DNA of 64,000 nt from DAIOEK01 sp963708715. GTDB lineage: Bacteria > Chloroflexota > Anaerolineae > Anaerolineales > Anaerolineaceae. Every line of letters begins with the position of its first letter. Position 1 is the first letter of the stretch. Positions 42,513 to 51,498 of the stretch are shown here, in pieces. The translations under genes and the position numbers were made by a program. The notes beneath the pieces are model-generated. The model was not told the origin of the DNA. It did no database searches and saw only the letters and a program-made list of their open reading frames with translations. The DNA lies in contig CAVPSU010000001.1 of the NCBI GenBank assembly GCA_963708715.1, positions 62,001 to 126,000 on the forward strand, in the 5' to 3' direction.

Positions 42513-43476
42513 ATGAAAATAAAAACCATCCTTCTTGTTAGTGTGATAACCAGCTTACTGCTGGGAGCATGTGGATTAATCCCATCCTCCAAACCGGTGA
42601 CTGACGATGCGATGCAAACCGAGATCGTAATGCTATTAACGTCTGATGGTCACTGCAACACCTATACCCCCAATTGTAGAAACTCCAGCTCCGGTGGAAC
42701 CATCTCCGACCTATAATCCTTCTATGCTTCCAGGTGTACTGGTCACAGCTACGCCTGAAGCCGTTAAAGAAACCGTTGCGCCTCCAGTTCTGAATATCAC
42801 GCCCTCTGAGCCAACTCTGGAACTCCTTACATTTACTCCAGATGACGGCCAGGCATCCACAGATGAATCGGAAGAACCGAAAGCGACGTCCACACCCTCG
42901 CCTTCAGACCCGGTGGACGAATTGGGGGATCCTGATTTAATTGACACATTCGATAATGGCGATAATTGGTTCTTAGGCAAGGATTCCTTTGTTGATTTGA
43001 AAGTCTCCAATGGAAACCTGGTTATGATCGGATTATCGCAAACCAGTGGCTGGCGAATGACCAATCGAACTGTCAAAGATGGTTACGTCCAACTGATCGG
43101 AAAAATGATCGAGTGCAAGGGCGCAGACGGGTTCGGATTGATGGTTCGGGTACCAAATGTGACTACTGGAAACAGCGGTTACCTCTTTGGCGTCACTTGC
43201 GATGGGAAATATGGCTTGCGCAAGTGGAATGGCGAAAAAATGCTTACTTTGATCAATTGGAAAGCAAATGATGCCATAAAGAAAGGTTCCAATCAAACCA
43301 ATCGGTTAGGAATTAGCTTGATTGGCAATGAAATTAAATTGTATGTTAATGGTGTATATGTAGGCTCAGCCGTCGATAAAGATTTCCGCCAGGGTGGTTT
43401 TGGATTATTCATTAGCGCCAGAGAGACCGATAAAATGACAGCCCTCCTCGATGAGATCGCCCTGTGGAACGAATGA
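42513..43476 (+). CDS. Secreted lipoprotein with a concanavalin-like (DUF1080-type) domain (apparent frameshift)
   Basis: Lipoprotein signal MKIKTILLVSVITSLLLGAC (lipobox LLGAC). The first frame runs to MLLTS and then breaks near 42640; the other frame continues MVTATPIPPIVETPAPVEPS, a Thr/Pro-rich linker about 90 residues long, and a beta-sandwich domain from about residue 150 (LIDTFDNGDNW ... DGFGLMVRVPN ... IKLYVNGVYVG ... ALLDEIALWNE). One base must be dropped to join them. The C-terminal domain looks sugar-binding, like family 16/DUF1080 folds, without clear catalytic residues. Outer surface location expected. Confidence 0.75.
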
Positions 43477-43492
43477 CTCTTATTTGATCGCT

Positions 43493-43521
43493 ATCAGAGC
43501 CAGGGTGACCCTGGCTCTGAT
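43493..43521 (+). terminator. Hairpin between converging lipoprotein and AOR genes
   Basis: Perfect 13-bp stem ATCAGAGCCAGGG / CCCTGGCTCTGAT with a TGA loop; only a weak T-run follows. Probably a bidirectional terminator. Confidence 0.75.
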
Positions 43522-43534
43522 TATTTAACTTGTA

Positions 43535-45700
43535 CTAGTTTCTTTTTCTAATTGTTAGTTCTGTAAGATCCGGGAAATCAATTTCCAACCGGCGGAGAGT
43601 ATCTAAGGTCGGAATCCCCTGGTCGTCCCATCCACGCCTTTTATAAACAGCATTTACCAACTGCTCATATTGATCTTCTCGGTACATCCTGAGAGCGGAA
43701 ACTTTTTCCGGGGTACTCATTCCGGTGGTATCGATACCAGCTAATTCGTTTAAGGCTTTGTCATATCTTTCAGCCCGAGATTCGTATTCCTCATCGGTAA
43801 CCGGACCCATCGCGCGGTAGGGCGGATAATCAGATGGTCGAGTCCCATACCCCAATTTGAGATTGAATACGCGTTGAAAATTGTATACCCGTTCCGATTG
43901 AAGCATCAGGTCTTCTGGCGTCACTTTTTGTCCGGTAACCCCTTCAAAAAGCCAGGTGTAATTCTCTACATGCTCCGGTACTTTAGCTGGTTCTGCGGCG
44001 GTCGCATTTGATTGCGGGATAATATCATTCCAGGGTAATTTGCACAGCCCATGCAGGCTAAACCAGGTACGCCACACAGGAAAATAATGGAGTGCTTCCG
44101 CTTTTGCTTCAAATGTGGGTAATTGTTTATGCACCATATCAATAAAGATCAACCACGCGTCATCGTGCTGGGCACCTTTATTTGCCAGAGCATACCCACC
44201 TTGTTGCGCGAGGGACTCTTTTGTCATGTATTCGGAAAATTCCAATCCCTTGCTTTCCATGCCAATATCCTTGAGGATCGAAGGGTCCGCACCAAACTGC
44301 TTGTGGAAGATCTCTTTCATGGCACGGACGCCTTGCCCTACTACCACACCAAATCCTTCTCCCTTTGCCATACCGTGGATCATATCAATCACGGATTTAT
44401 AATTTCCCCACGTCAGATCCAATCCACCCGTACGTTCCAGGTTGAGAATTCCAAGTTCAAAACATTCCATTGCAAAGGCGATGGAGTTGGCGAGCGAAAT
44501 GGTATCAATGCCGTAGGTGTCACAATAAAAATTCATTTCTAGGATTTGAGCGGGGTCAAAGATGCCAATATTTGATCCCAACCCGCCCAGGGTTTCATAC
44601 TCCGGACCATCGACTGCTACAATTTGGTCTTTATACGGACCAGATTGTAAATGAAAATGGGGAACCATGTGAGTACATGCCAGGGTGCAACCATACCAAC
44701 ACCCATCTGGTGCAGAGTGGTCAAACTTTTCCTTCCAAACTCCCCCCACAATATGCTTCGATTCTTTATCAGAACCAAATTTATAATTGTGAACAGGCAA
44801 AAGATCGAAGTCATTCATGATCCCGACCAGGTAAGGCGTGCCAATTTGCCCCATATTATTCTGAGTTTCATCGAAATCAGAGATCTCTTTATTGATACGT
44901 TTCCCTGCCTTTCGTAACAACTCCAGGTCAGCACAGCCGTTGCTGTCTGCTCCAAGATGTGTGTATTTCACTACTATTGCTTTGATATGCTTGTCCCGTA
45001 ATACCCTGCCGGCTCCACCACGGGCAGCTTGTTTTATTCTGACTTCCTTCCTGCGTGGGTCATAAAAGCTGATATTTAATCCGGTGATCGGCACATAATC
45101 TGCCGCTCTTCCGGCAGAGATCACAGAGATTCCACGCATCTCCCGTTCATCCTCTGCATACATTTCCGTTAGCAAACGATTGATCAAATGTGTGTCGAGA
45201 GGGTCATCAGGCGCTTCCTCGATCCTAATTTGACCGTGATCACCATCAATAAAAATGATAATTTCTTTGTCAGATTTTCCTTGAATTTCGAGAGCATCCC
45301 AACCTGCAAATTTCAAATAAGGTCCAAAATAGCCACCGCTATTGCTATCAATGACAGAATGCGTCAGGGGGGAGACGGTTACAACTGTTGCCTTTCCAGA
45401 TCCGGGGTATTGCGTGATTCCCCCGATCGGTCCACCTGATATAACCAGTTCATTCTCTGGTGAGTTCCATTTGGTCTGCTCGCTTACAGCCTGCCATAAC
45501 AACCATAAACAAAATCCTCTTCCTCCGGTGAACACATGTTTCATAGCATTTGATACAGGTTTTTCTTTGATTTCCAAGCTATCGACGTTGACGTAAAGGG
45601 TACGGTTCGCATATCCCCTCACCACCGGTTGGAGTTTGTAGTGCTGCTGAACCAACGTCTTGTGTTCTAGTCGGTCGAATTTCATGATTGCTTGATCCAT
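43535..45700 (-). CDS. Aldehyde ferredoxin oxidoreductase (AOR) family tungsten enzyme
   Basis: 721 residues. N-terminal AOR domain (about 30-235: GYANRTLYVNVDS, GGRGFCLWLL, ISGGPIGGITQYPGSGKA), then the helical AOR C-terminal domain. Cluster Cys are in DGCWYGCTLAC (about 330-340), spaced C-x3-C-x3-C rather than the C-x2-C-x3-C of Pyrococcus AOR, with the fourth Cys in HGLCKLPW. VDGPEYETLGGLGSN contacts the pterin. It should oxidise an aldehyde, or reduce an acid, with ferredoxin in the cytosol. The N-terminal lead of 28 residues is longer than usual; GGGAGAGAG supports this start. No ferredoxin or maturation gene is adjacent. Confidence 0.9.
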   Translation of the reverse strand: MDQAIMKFDRLEHKTLVQQHYKLQPVVRGYANRTLYVNVDSLEIKEKPVSNAMKHVFTGGRGFCLWLLWQAVSEQTKWNSPENELVISGGPIGGITQYPGSGKATVVTVSPLTHSVIDSNSGGYFGPYLKFAGWDALEIQGKSDKEIIIFIDGDHGQIRIEEAPDDPLDTHLINRLLTEMYAEDEREMRGISVISAGRAADYVPITGLNISFYDPRRKEVRIKQAARGGAGRVLRDKHIKAIVVKYTHLGADSNGCADLELLRKAGKRINKEISDFDETQNNMGQIGTPYLVGIMNDFDLLPVHNYKFGSDKESKHIVGGVWKEKFDHSAPDGCWYGCTLACTHMVPHFHLQSGPYKDQIVAVDGPEYETLGGLGSNIGIFDPAQILEMNFYCDTYGIDTISLANSIAFAMECFELGILNLERTGGLDLTWGNYKSVIDMIHGMAKGEGFGVVVGQGVRAMKEIFHKQFGADPSILKDIGMESKGLEFSEYMTKESLAQQGGYALANKGAQHDDAWLIFIDMVHKQLPTFEAKAEALHYFPVWRTWFSLHGLCKLPWNDIIPQSNATAAEPAKVPEHVENYTWLFEGVTGQKVTPEDLMLQSERVYNFQRVFNLKLGYGTRPSDYPPYRAMGPVTDEEYESRAERYDKALNELAGIDTTGMSTPEKVSALRMYREDQYEQLVNAVYKRRGWDDQGIPTLDTLRRLEIDFPDLTELTIRKRN

Positions 45701-45831
45701 TACTCTCTCCCTGAGTTTGACTTTAGTAATATTATAATCAATAAGGATGCGAATTATTGGTTTATGGCTACGCGCATTTTATTTTTATCACTTTTTTGTT
45801 TTGATTTTGAACCACTTCTTAGAGGATAAAT

Positions 45832-47091
45832 ATGATTTCCATTCCTCTGAAATTTGGCAATCACGCATTAGCGCTGACGATATCTGATCCAGCTTCGACG
45901 GATATTATCTATCCGCCTCGTATATTGGCAGAAAAACCAGGTTTCGAGAGCGTCCAAGATGCTCTCCAAAATCCAGTTTCTCCCTTAGACCTCGTCAAAC
46001 TTCGGTCTGCAAAACAAGTGGTCGTTGCCATCAATGATAAGACCAGACCAGTTCCATATCGGCAGATTTTACCACCCCTCCTGAAGTTCCTATCCGCTCA
46101 AGGTATTTCCTCAGACCGCATACTTTACCTGGTTGCAACAGGAACTCATACTCCCCTTTCGCAGCAGGAGCTGGAAAAATTACTTCCGTCTGATCTTCGA
46201 TCAAACAGCTTGATCATTTGCCACGATTGTGATCAAAACCAACAGATAATTTCTGTAGGTAAAACTCCGTCCGGTACAAGGGTTGAGATCAATCGTACAT
46301 TCTATGAAGCGGATTATAAAATTGTGATCGGCAGTATTGAGCCGCATCATTTTATGGGATATTCCGGCGGTGTAAAAACTGCTGCCATTGGATTGGCAAG
46401 CAGGTTATCCATTCGCCAAAATCACGCTCATTTGACTTCTCCCCTATCCCATACGGGCAATTATGAGACGAATCCGTGCCGGATCGATGTCGAAGAGATG
46501 GGAAAATTGATCGGAATTGACCTCGCCGTGAACGTGATCCTGAATACCAATAAAGAGATCATCGCCACCTTCGCCGGCGATCCGTTGGCTGTGATCAAAA
46601 ACGGTATTCCAATTTCCCAAAAGAACAGTCAGGTTAAAATTGAGCAGAAATATGATCTCGTGGTCGTATCCCCGGGTGGGTATCCAAAAGATATCAATTT
46701 CTACCAGGCGCACAAAGCCATAACAAATGCAGCCGCTATGACAAACGATGGCGGAAGGGTTATTCTCATTGCCGAGTGTGTGGAAGGACCGGGCAGCCTG
46801 CCTTTTCAGGAGTATATGAAGGGTAAGACTACACCTGATCAGGTACTCGAGAGTTTTATGCAGACCGGGTTTGAAATTGGTCCACATAAAGCCTTCCTCC
46901 TCGCCAGGCAATTGAAACGGATTGAGATTTCTTTACTATCCTCGATGCCTGATGAGCTGGTTCATTCACTTTTAGTAGAGCCGATTACACTGAAAGAAAT
47001 TCGGAGGTTGATCGAATCGAAAAGGCAACAAGGATCAAGAATTGCGATCCTGCCCTACGGTGTAAACACTGTACCGCAATTTCTGGAATAA
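45832..47091 (+). CDS. larA: Nickel-dependent lactate racemase-like protein (LarA/DUF2088)
   Basis: 419 residues. N-terminal DUF2088: VVAINDKTRPVPYRQILPPLL, ATGTHTPLSQQELEKLL (metal His), EPHHFMGYSGGVKTAAIGLA (His and the Lys that carries the nickel pincer cofactor in LarA). The C-terminal part has VVSPGGYPKDINFYQAHKAI. LarA racemises lactate or related 2-hydroxyacids (malate, phenyllactate, gluconate in relatives). The LarB/C/E cofactor genes are not in the window, so the exact substrate and activity are open. Own promoter region, AGAGGA site. Confidence 0.87.
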   Translation: MISIPLKFGNHALALTISDPASTDIIYPPRILAEKPGFESVQDALQNPVSPLDLVKLRSAKQVVVAINDKTRPVPYRQILPPLLKFLSAQGISSDRILYLVATGTHTPLSQQELEKLLPSDLRSNSLIICHDCDQNQQIISVGKTPSGTRVEINRTFYEADYKIVIGSIEPHHFMGYSGGVKTAAIGLASRLSIRQNHAHLTSPLSHTGNYETNPCRIDVEEMGKLIGIDLAVNVILNTNKEIIATFAGDPLAVIKNGIPISQKNSQVKIEQKYDLVVVSPGGYPKDINFYQAHKAITNAAAMTNDGGRVILIAECVEGPGSLPFQEYMKGKTTPDQVLESFMQTGFEIGPHKAFLLARQLKRIEISLLSSMPDELVHSLLVEPITLKEIRRLIESKRQQGSRIAILPYGVNTVPQFLE

Positions 47092-47218
47092 GCTGGATGT
47101 ATACTCGACTATCCACCATTGTATGCTTCTTGATCGGGAGTTAGACAAATTTGCCACAGATTTAGTTCAATTTATCGGTAACGTTTTAAGAGACAAACGG
47201 GAATAATTTTGAATGGGT

Positions 47219-47224
47219 TATAAT
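47219..47224 (+). promoter_or_regulatory. -10 box of the Asp23-nusB operon
   Basis: TATAAT 36 bp before the ATG at 47260; no convincing -35. Confidence 0.4.
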
Positions 47225-47259
47225 GTTCTACAGAAGAGACTTCTTCGGTGGAGGATCAT

Positions 47260-47613
47260 ATGACTGAGAACGTTCGCACCCCTGGTAAGACGACCATTGC
47301 CCCTGATGTATTATTATCAATTGCTAAATTGACAACCTTAAGTGTTGCGGGGGTTCATAAATTAAGCGAACAGCCAGCAGATATGGGCAGCATCTTTAAA
47401 ACCAAACGAAGCGAGGGGGTAAAAGTCGAGGTTGAGAATAACACCGTCTATGCAGACCTCTTCCTTGAGCTGGATGGCGAAGTGAATGTCCGGGAAGTCT
47501 GCCGAAATGTACAGGAAAAAGTTGCACGCGCAATCTCAGAGATGGTTGGAATGGAAGTTGGACGCATCAACATCCATGTTGAAAATATCGTATATTCCAC
47601 GAACCAGGAATAG
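47260..47613 (+). CDS. Asp23/Gls24 family protein
   Basis: 117 residues from the ATG at 47260 (GGTGGAGGAT site); the GTG at 47248 lies in that site. TTIAPDVLLSIAKLTTLSVAGVHKLSE (about 10-36) and YADLFLELDGEVNVREVCRNVQEKVARAISEMVGMEVGRINIHVENI are the Asp23 core. In Staphylococcus the family is membrane-linked and protects the envelope; in other bacteria it stands next to nusB, as here (2 nt gap). Cellular role in this organism unknown. Confidence 0.9.
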   Translation: MTENVRTPGKTTIAPDVLLSIAKLTTLSVAGVHKLSEQPADMGSIFKTKRSEGVKVEVENNTVYADLFLELDGEVNVREVCRNVQEKVARAISEMVGMEVGRINIHVENIVYSTNQE

Positions 47614-47615
47614 CG

Positions 47616-48065
47616 ATGAAGTCTCGGACCAAGGCTCGCAGTATTGCTCTGCAAGTCCTTTATGAATTAGATCAATCAACTCATGCGGTAGGTGACGTTT
47701 TCACACATCGAATAAATGACTTTCCGCTGGAAGAACCTCTGTCCCAATTCGCAAGTTCCATCGTACAAGGTATCAACCCTTTAAGAGAAGAGCTAGACCA
47801 TGTAATTTCCAAGCATGCTCCTGAATGGCCATTCGATCAGGTAGCGATCATAGATCGAAATATCTTACGAATTGCTGTTTGGGAAATGGTTTTCGATTCT
47901 GCCACACCAATCAAAGTGATCATTAACGAAGCGATCGAATTAGGTAAGTTATATGGATCAGACGCCTCCCCTCGTTTTATTAATGGCGTATTAGGTAGTT
48001 TGGTGCAGAATGAGAATGAGATAAAACAATACTTCGAGAAAAATAAACATCGCCAACCAGAATGA
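47616..48065 (+). CDS. nusB: Transcription antitermination protein NusB
   Basis: 149 residues, all-helical NusB fold: RSIALQVLYELDQSTH (about 7-22), IVQGINPLREELDHVISKHAPEWPFDQVAIIDRNILRIAVWEM, and INEAIELGKLYGSDASPRFINGVLGSL. With NusE it binds boxA and prevents early termination in rRNA operons. It overlaps no gene; the start is 2 nt after the Asp23 stop, and a lipoprotein starts 1 nt after its stop, so all three are translationally linked. Confidence 0.95.
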   Translation: MKSRTKARSIALQVLYELDQSTHAVGDVFTHRINDFPLEEPLSQFASSIVQGINPLREELDHVISKHAPEWPFDQVAIIDRNILRIAVWEMVFDSATPIKVIINEAIELGKLYGSDASPRFINGVLGSLVQNENEIKQYFEKNKHRQPE

Positions 48066-48066
48066 T

Positions 48067-50514
48067 ATGGCTATGCGCAGGATTTTCGTGACAGTCTCCC
48101 GTTTACTTACTTTTTTTATTATCGCAATAATTTTCTTATCAGCCTGCTCCCCTTTTGTTTCCTCACCGCAATCTGAAACAACAATTACCGACCAAATGGT
48201 TGAGCTGTCTTTTAAAGTCATTCCCCTGGCAGGAAATTTCTGTCCGATTGAGCAGATGGAAATCATCTTGTTAGATGATCTACCTGTTTATCCTCAGGAC
48301 CAGAGTGTCGTTCTGCTTACAAAAACACCAGATTCTTACTATAAAGCTACCATCCGGGCTTCCATTGGTACCACAATACATTATCAATACCGGATCGATA
48401 AAAAGTTAATCGAATTGGCCCCTAATAACCAACAGGCATTCTTCCGTTCATTTTCGGTGAATGGCTTCGATGAGATTCAGGATGTGGTCTCAGCCTGGGA
48501 AGGATGCAATTTCGAAACTGAGACCGGTTCAATCTCAGGACAGATATATCTGGATGGATCGCCTACGTACGGACTATGGATCCAAACTGCTGGGTTATTT
48601 ACGACAACTCACGCCGATGGGACCTTTGAACTTCCTGATACCCCGGTAGGTCAGTATCATCTTATTGTTACCCACCCGGATGGAAGGATCAAACCGTACC
48701 AACAACTCGTCAGGGTAGATCCGCGGAAAGTAACCGATGTCAATCTTAATTTAATATCCAACAAGTTGGTCGATGTTACATTCATTGTCACCGCGCCTAC
48801 CCAATCGCAAGATTCGGATCTTTCCATCAAACTGGTGTCAAATCAGCCTGCATTTGGTGGATACATTATTGCCTCTCCATCGAACACTTTCTATTCATCG
48901 ACACCGCTTCCGGAATTGATCCACCAGGACCAGAATATTTATTACATCAGTATGCGATTATATTCCGGTACTGATTTTCGTTATTATTACACTCAGGGCG
49001 ATGAACAATGGAACACCGAAGTGGATAAGAGTCACAAACACCAGATACGGCATATCTTTGTCCCTGATGGTAATCTCACGATCAATGACTCAATAATATC
49101 GTTCATCGAACCTGAGTTGTCCCCCATCCATTTCAGAATCAAGACTCCAGAAAATACCCCATTAACTGATAAAATTTCGCTTCAATTGAAGCAAACCAAT
49201 TGGACGCCACCCGTAACTATGAATAGGGTATCCGATTACGTTTGGGAATTTGCACTGACCTCCGGGTATGATCCCCAAGTACCACTTCATTATCGATTCT
49301 GTAGAAATGGCCAATGTGGAACGGCTGGTGAAGAAACGACAGAGGGTATTGAATCTGACGATTATAGCCTGGATCCGACAACGAAAGAACGAACAGTGAA
49401 TCATGTGATCAATGAGTGGAAATGGCTTCCTATCAGTGATCAGACAGCCCGATTAACAGTTAGCTCGTCCATCCAGGAAAAAGATAGAAATGATTATTGG
49501 AGCGGAATGGAATGGTCATCGTGTATGGATTCTTCCTGGAGAAATTTCATACCATTGGCAATTGACCGTTCGTTTTCATACTCTCCGAATTGGATCACCA
49601 TCCGTCCTGGGTTCTCAATCGATCCTGATCCATATCAAACCATTTTGGATGTGAACCAAACCTATTTACTTGATCAGGTGAAAAATACATTGGTTCAATA
49701 TGAAGGCAAAATTAAACCATCCATTGCCATATTCCCAACACCAATACTAGCCCATCCAATCGAGGAATGGCTGAAAACCAACAATGACGATCCGGATGGT
49801 TGGCGACAATGGTCAGAGTTATACCAACGGTCAATTTTGGATACAGCCTCATATGCTGAATTGAACGATTTCGACGCAATCATAGTTGGAGGTGAGTGGA
49901 TTGTCCCATTTCTACCCCCCGATTCTGATCCTTCCCTGCAAATTTCCATAGCACCGTCGGATGCTGATACTTATTGGGTGAATTTGATCTCTGAAATTCG
50001 AAAGGTATTCAACGGTAAGATCGTTTTCGCTTTGCCTGCTGAAATTAACTATACCGATCCCCCAGTATTTCTCGACAAAACGGATTCCATATATTCAATC
50101 CTTACTCACCCTGAACAATATTCAGATAATCTAAAAGTCTATCTCACTTCAATTCTGGATTCCCGAGTAAAGGTCCTGCAGGAAACTTACCATAAACCAA
50201 TCATAATTGGGATCAATTACCCATCCATTCCTCAGATTCCTCCGCAGGCAAACGGGGCAATGCAGGGTCCCTGTCAAAAACCCTACGGGTCAGAGTGGTC
50301 GTCCCTGGCAATGACTTTTCCTGTAGATCTACAGGCACAGGTAAATTATTATTCCATCCTGTTATACCTGATCAATGAGAGAGATTGGGTTCAAGGTTTT
50401 GTCTCCCAGGGGTATTTCCCGGTGGTCGATACATTGGATTTTAGTTCGAGTATCGGAGGAAAACCTGCCGGAAGCCTTATTCAATTCTGGAATCAATCCA
50501 TTTTTCCGAATTAA
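48067..50514 (+). CDS. Large secreted lipoprotein with beta-sandwich domains and a TIM-barrel-like C-terminus
   Basis: 815 residues. Signal peptide with lipobox FLSAC (about 24-28), so a lipoprotein. A carboxypeptidase-regulatory-like repeat lies near 155-215 (GSISGQIYLDGSPTYGLWI). Two or more starch-binding-like beta-sandwiches follow (TFIVTAPTQSQDSDLSIKLV; FRIKTPENTPLTDKISL ... YVWEFALTSG). The last 330 residues, from about 480, end INERDWVQGFVSQGYFPVVD ... GGKPAGSLIQFW, like GH113-type glycoside hydrolase barrels; catalytic Glu residues cannot be assigned safely. Probably binds and perhaps cuts a polysaccharide outside the cell. Odd partner for nusB, 1 nt upstream. Confidence 0.72.
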   Translation: MAMRRIFVTVSRLLTFFIIAIIFLSACSPFVSSPQSETTITDQMVELSFKVIPLAGNFCPIEQMEIILLDDLPVYPQDQSVVLLTKTPDSYYKATIRASIGTTIHYQYRIDKKLIELAPNNQQAFFRSFSVNGFDEIQDVVSAWEGCNFETETGSISGQIYLDGSPTYGLWIQTAGLFTTTHADGTFELPDTPVGQYHLIVTHPDGRIKPYQQLVRVDPRKVTDVNLNLISNKLVDVTFIVTAPTQSQDSDLSIKLVSNQPAFGGYIIASPSNTFYSSTPLPELIHQDQNIYYISMRLYSGTDFRYYYTQGDEQWNTEVDKSHKHQIRHIFVPDGNLTINDSIISFIEPELSPIHFRIKTPENTPLTDKISLQLKQTNWTPPVTMNRVSDYVWEFALTSGYDPQVPLHYRFCRNGQCGTAGEETTEGIESDDYSLDPTTKERTVNHVINEWKWLPISDQTARLTVSSSIQEKDRNDYWSGMEWSSCMDSSWRNFIPLAIDRSFSYSPNWITIRPGFSIDPDPYQTILDVNQTYLLDQVKNTLVQYEGKIKPSIAIFPTPILAHPIEEWLKTNNDDPDGWRQWSELYQRSILDTASYAELNDFDAIIVGGEWIVPFLPPDSDPSLQISIAPSDADTYWVNLISEIRKVFNGKIVFALPAEINYTDPPVFLDKTDSIYSILTHPEQYSDNLKVYLTSILDSRVKVLQETYHKPIIIGINYPSIPQIPPQANGAMQGPCQKPYGSEWSSLAMTFPVDLQAQVNYYSILLYLINERDWVQGFVSQGYFPVVDTLDFSSSIGGKPAGSLIQFWNQSIFPN

Positions 50515-50551
50515 ATAATCATCCGACTGACAATACCTGATCAATAAAACA

Positions 50552-50612
50552 AATTGCAAATATATTCAAGACCCCTTATAGTGGGTGGGGTTCTTACAGA
50601 TTATTTGCAATT
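50552..50612. repeat. Two-level 61-bp hairpin after the large lipoprotein gene
   Basis: Outer stem AATTGCAAATA / TATTTGCAATT (50552-50562 / 50602-50612, 11 bp perfect); inner stem AAGACCCC / GGGGTTCTT (50568-50595) with one bulge. No T-run. In the 182-bp convergent gap between the lipoprotein and prepilin peptidase genes. Confidence 0.6.
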
Positions 50613-50696
50613 CCAGGATAATTCGCAAATCAGAGATCAAGCAGTTACAATCGTGATGATAAAGCGAGGCTTTATAAGTTAGAGCAGGGGATCTGG

Positions 50697-51452
50697 TCAG
50701 GAAAGACGCATTATCCAGAGTACGAAGACAGCCATTGCGATAAATGGACCATAAGGTATCGTTCTGAAAGGACGGTATTCTTTTCTGACAAGGGAAGTAA
50801 TGATCAGAATCAGGCTATACACGCCACCAAGAAGAATTCCGAAGAATAGGCCGACAATTATTCCTGGCCAACCCAACAATAATCCACAGACGCCTGCCAG
50901 GGTCACATCCCCGAATCCAAGTCCTTCCTCCACCGGCGTGCCACGTCTTTTCGAAAGGATTCGCCCGAACCAGATTCCAATAAAATAGAGGAAAAGCATG
51001 ATGGCAAATCCAGTGACTCCACCAAGAAGTGTGACGACCACTCCATGCTTGATATATCCAATAATTCCCATACCTAAAGCACCGATAAGGCTTACTGAGT
51101 GGAGGATTAAATGGTGTTCTATGTCAATGACAATGACCAGAGAGAAAAACAGGAAAACAAAAGCTGCTTGCACAATGGTCAATGGTGATTGGAAGAAGTA
51201 GGTCGCTATGAGGATTGCCCCCAGGAATATCGTAGAGCTCACAATCCGATGTCTTAATGAGACCGTTTTTCCACAAACACGACATGGTCGGTTCAGTAAA
51301 TACCTGTCAAACCCAAATTCTGAATGGCAATCATCACAAGCGGAATTTGTCAGTTTTCGGTACAATGGAAGAACATCTGCTACATAATTGATGAAAGCGC
51401 TAAAAACCCAGCCAAGGAGTGCTGAGATTACAAGCAGGATTTCTGGTTTCAT
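50697..51452 (-). CDS. Prepilin peptidase (A24, PilD-type)
   Basis: 251 residues from the ATG at 51452 (GGAAAGGT site); the upstream frame to 51596 overlaps murA and lacks family sequence. Polytopic: about seven hydrophobic helices. N-terminal Zn-ribbon-like Cys pairs CDDC and CRVC are present; the two catalytic Asp sit in LVIVIDIEHHLIL and GLGFGDVTL (GxGD). It cleaves and perhaps methylates type IV prepilin signal peptides. No pilin gene is in the window. Divergent from murA with a 46-bp spacer. Confidence 0.9.
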   Translation of the reverse strand: MKPEILLVISALLGWVFSAFINYVADVLPLYRKLTNSACDDCHSEFGFDRYLLNRPCRVCGKTVSLRHRIVSSTIFLGAILIATYFFQSPLTIVQAAFVFLFFSLVIVIDIEHHLILHSVSLIGALGMGIIGYIKHGVVVTLLGGVTGFAIMLFLYFIGIWFGRILSKRRGTPVEEGLGFGDVTLAGVCGLLLGWPGIIVGLFFGILLGGVYSLILIITSLVRKEYRPFRTIPYGPFIAMAVFVLWIMRLS

Positions 51453-51498
51453 GGTAACCTTTCCGGAATCATATCCACAATTATAGCAGGAGGAGATA

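Noticed and set aside
35426..48079. The 15-mer ATATGGCTATGCGCA occurs at 35426 and 48065, with looser versions elsewhere, suggesting a dispersed repeat
   Set aside because: A few chance 15-base matches are expected in 64 kb on both strands; flanking bases do not extend the match.
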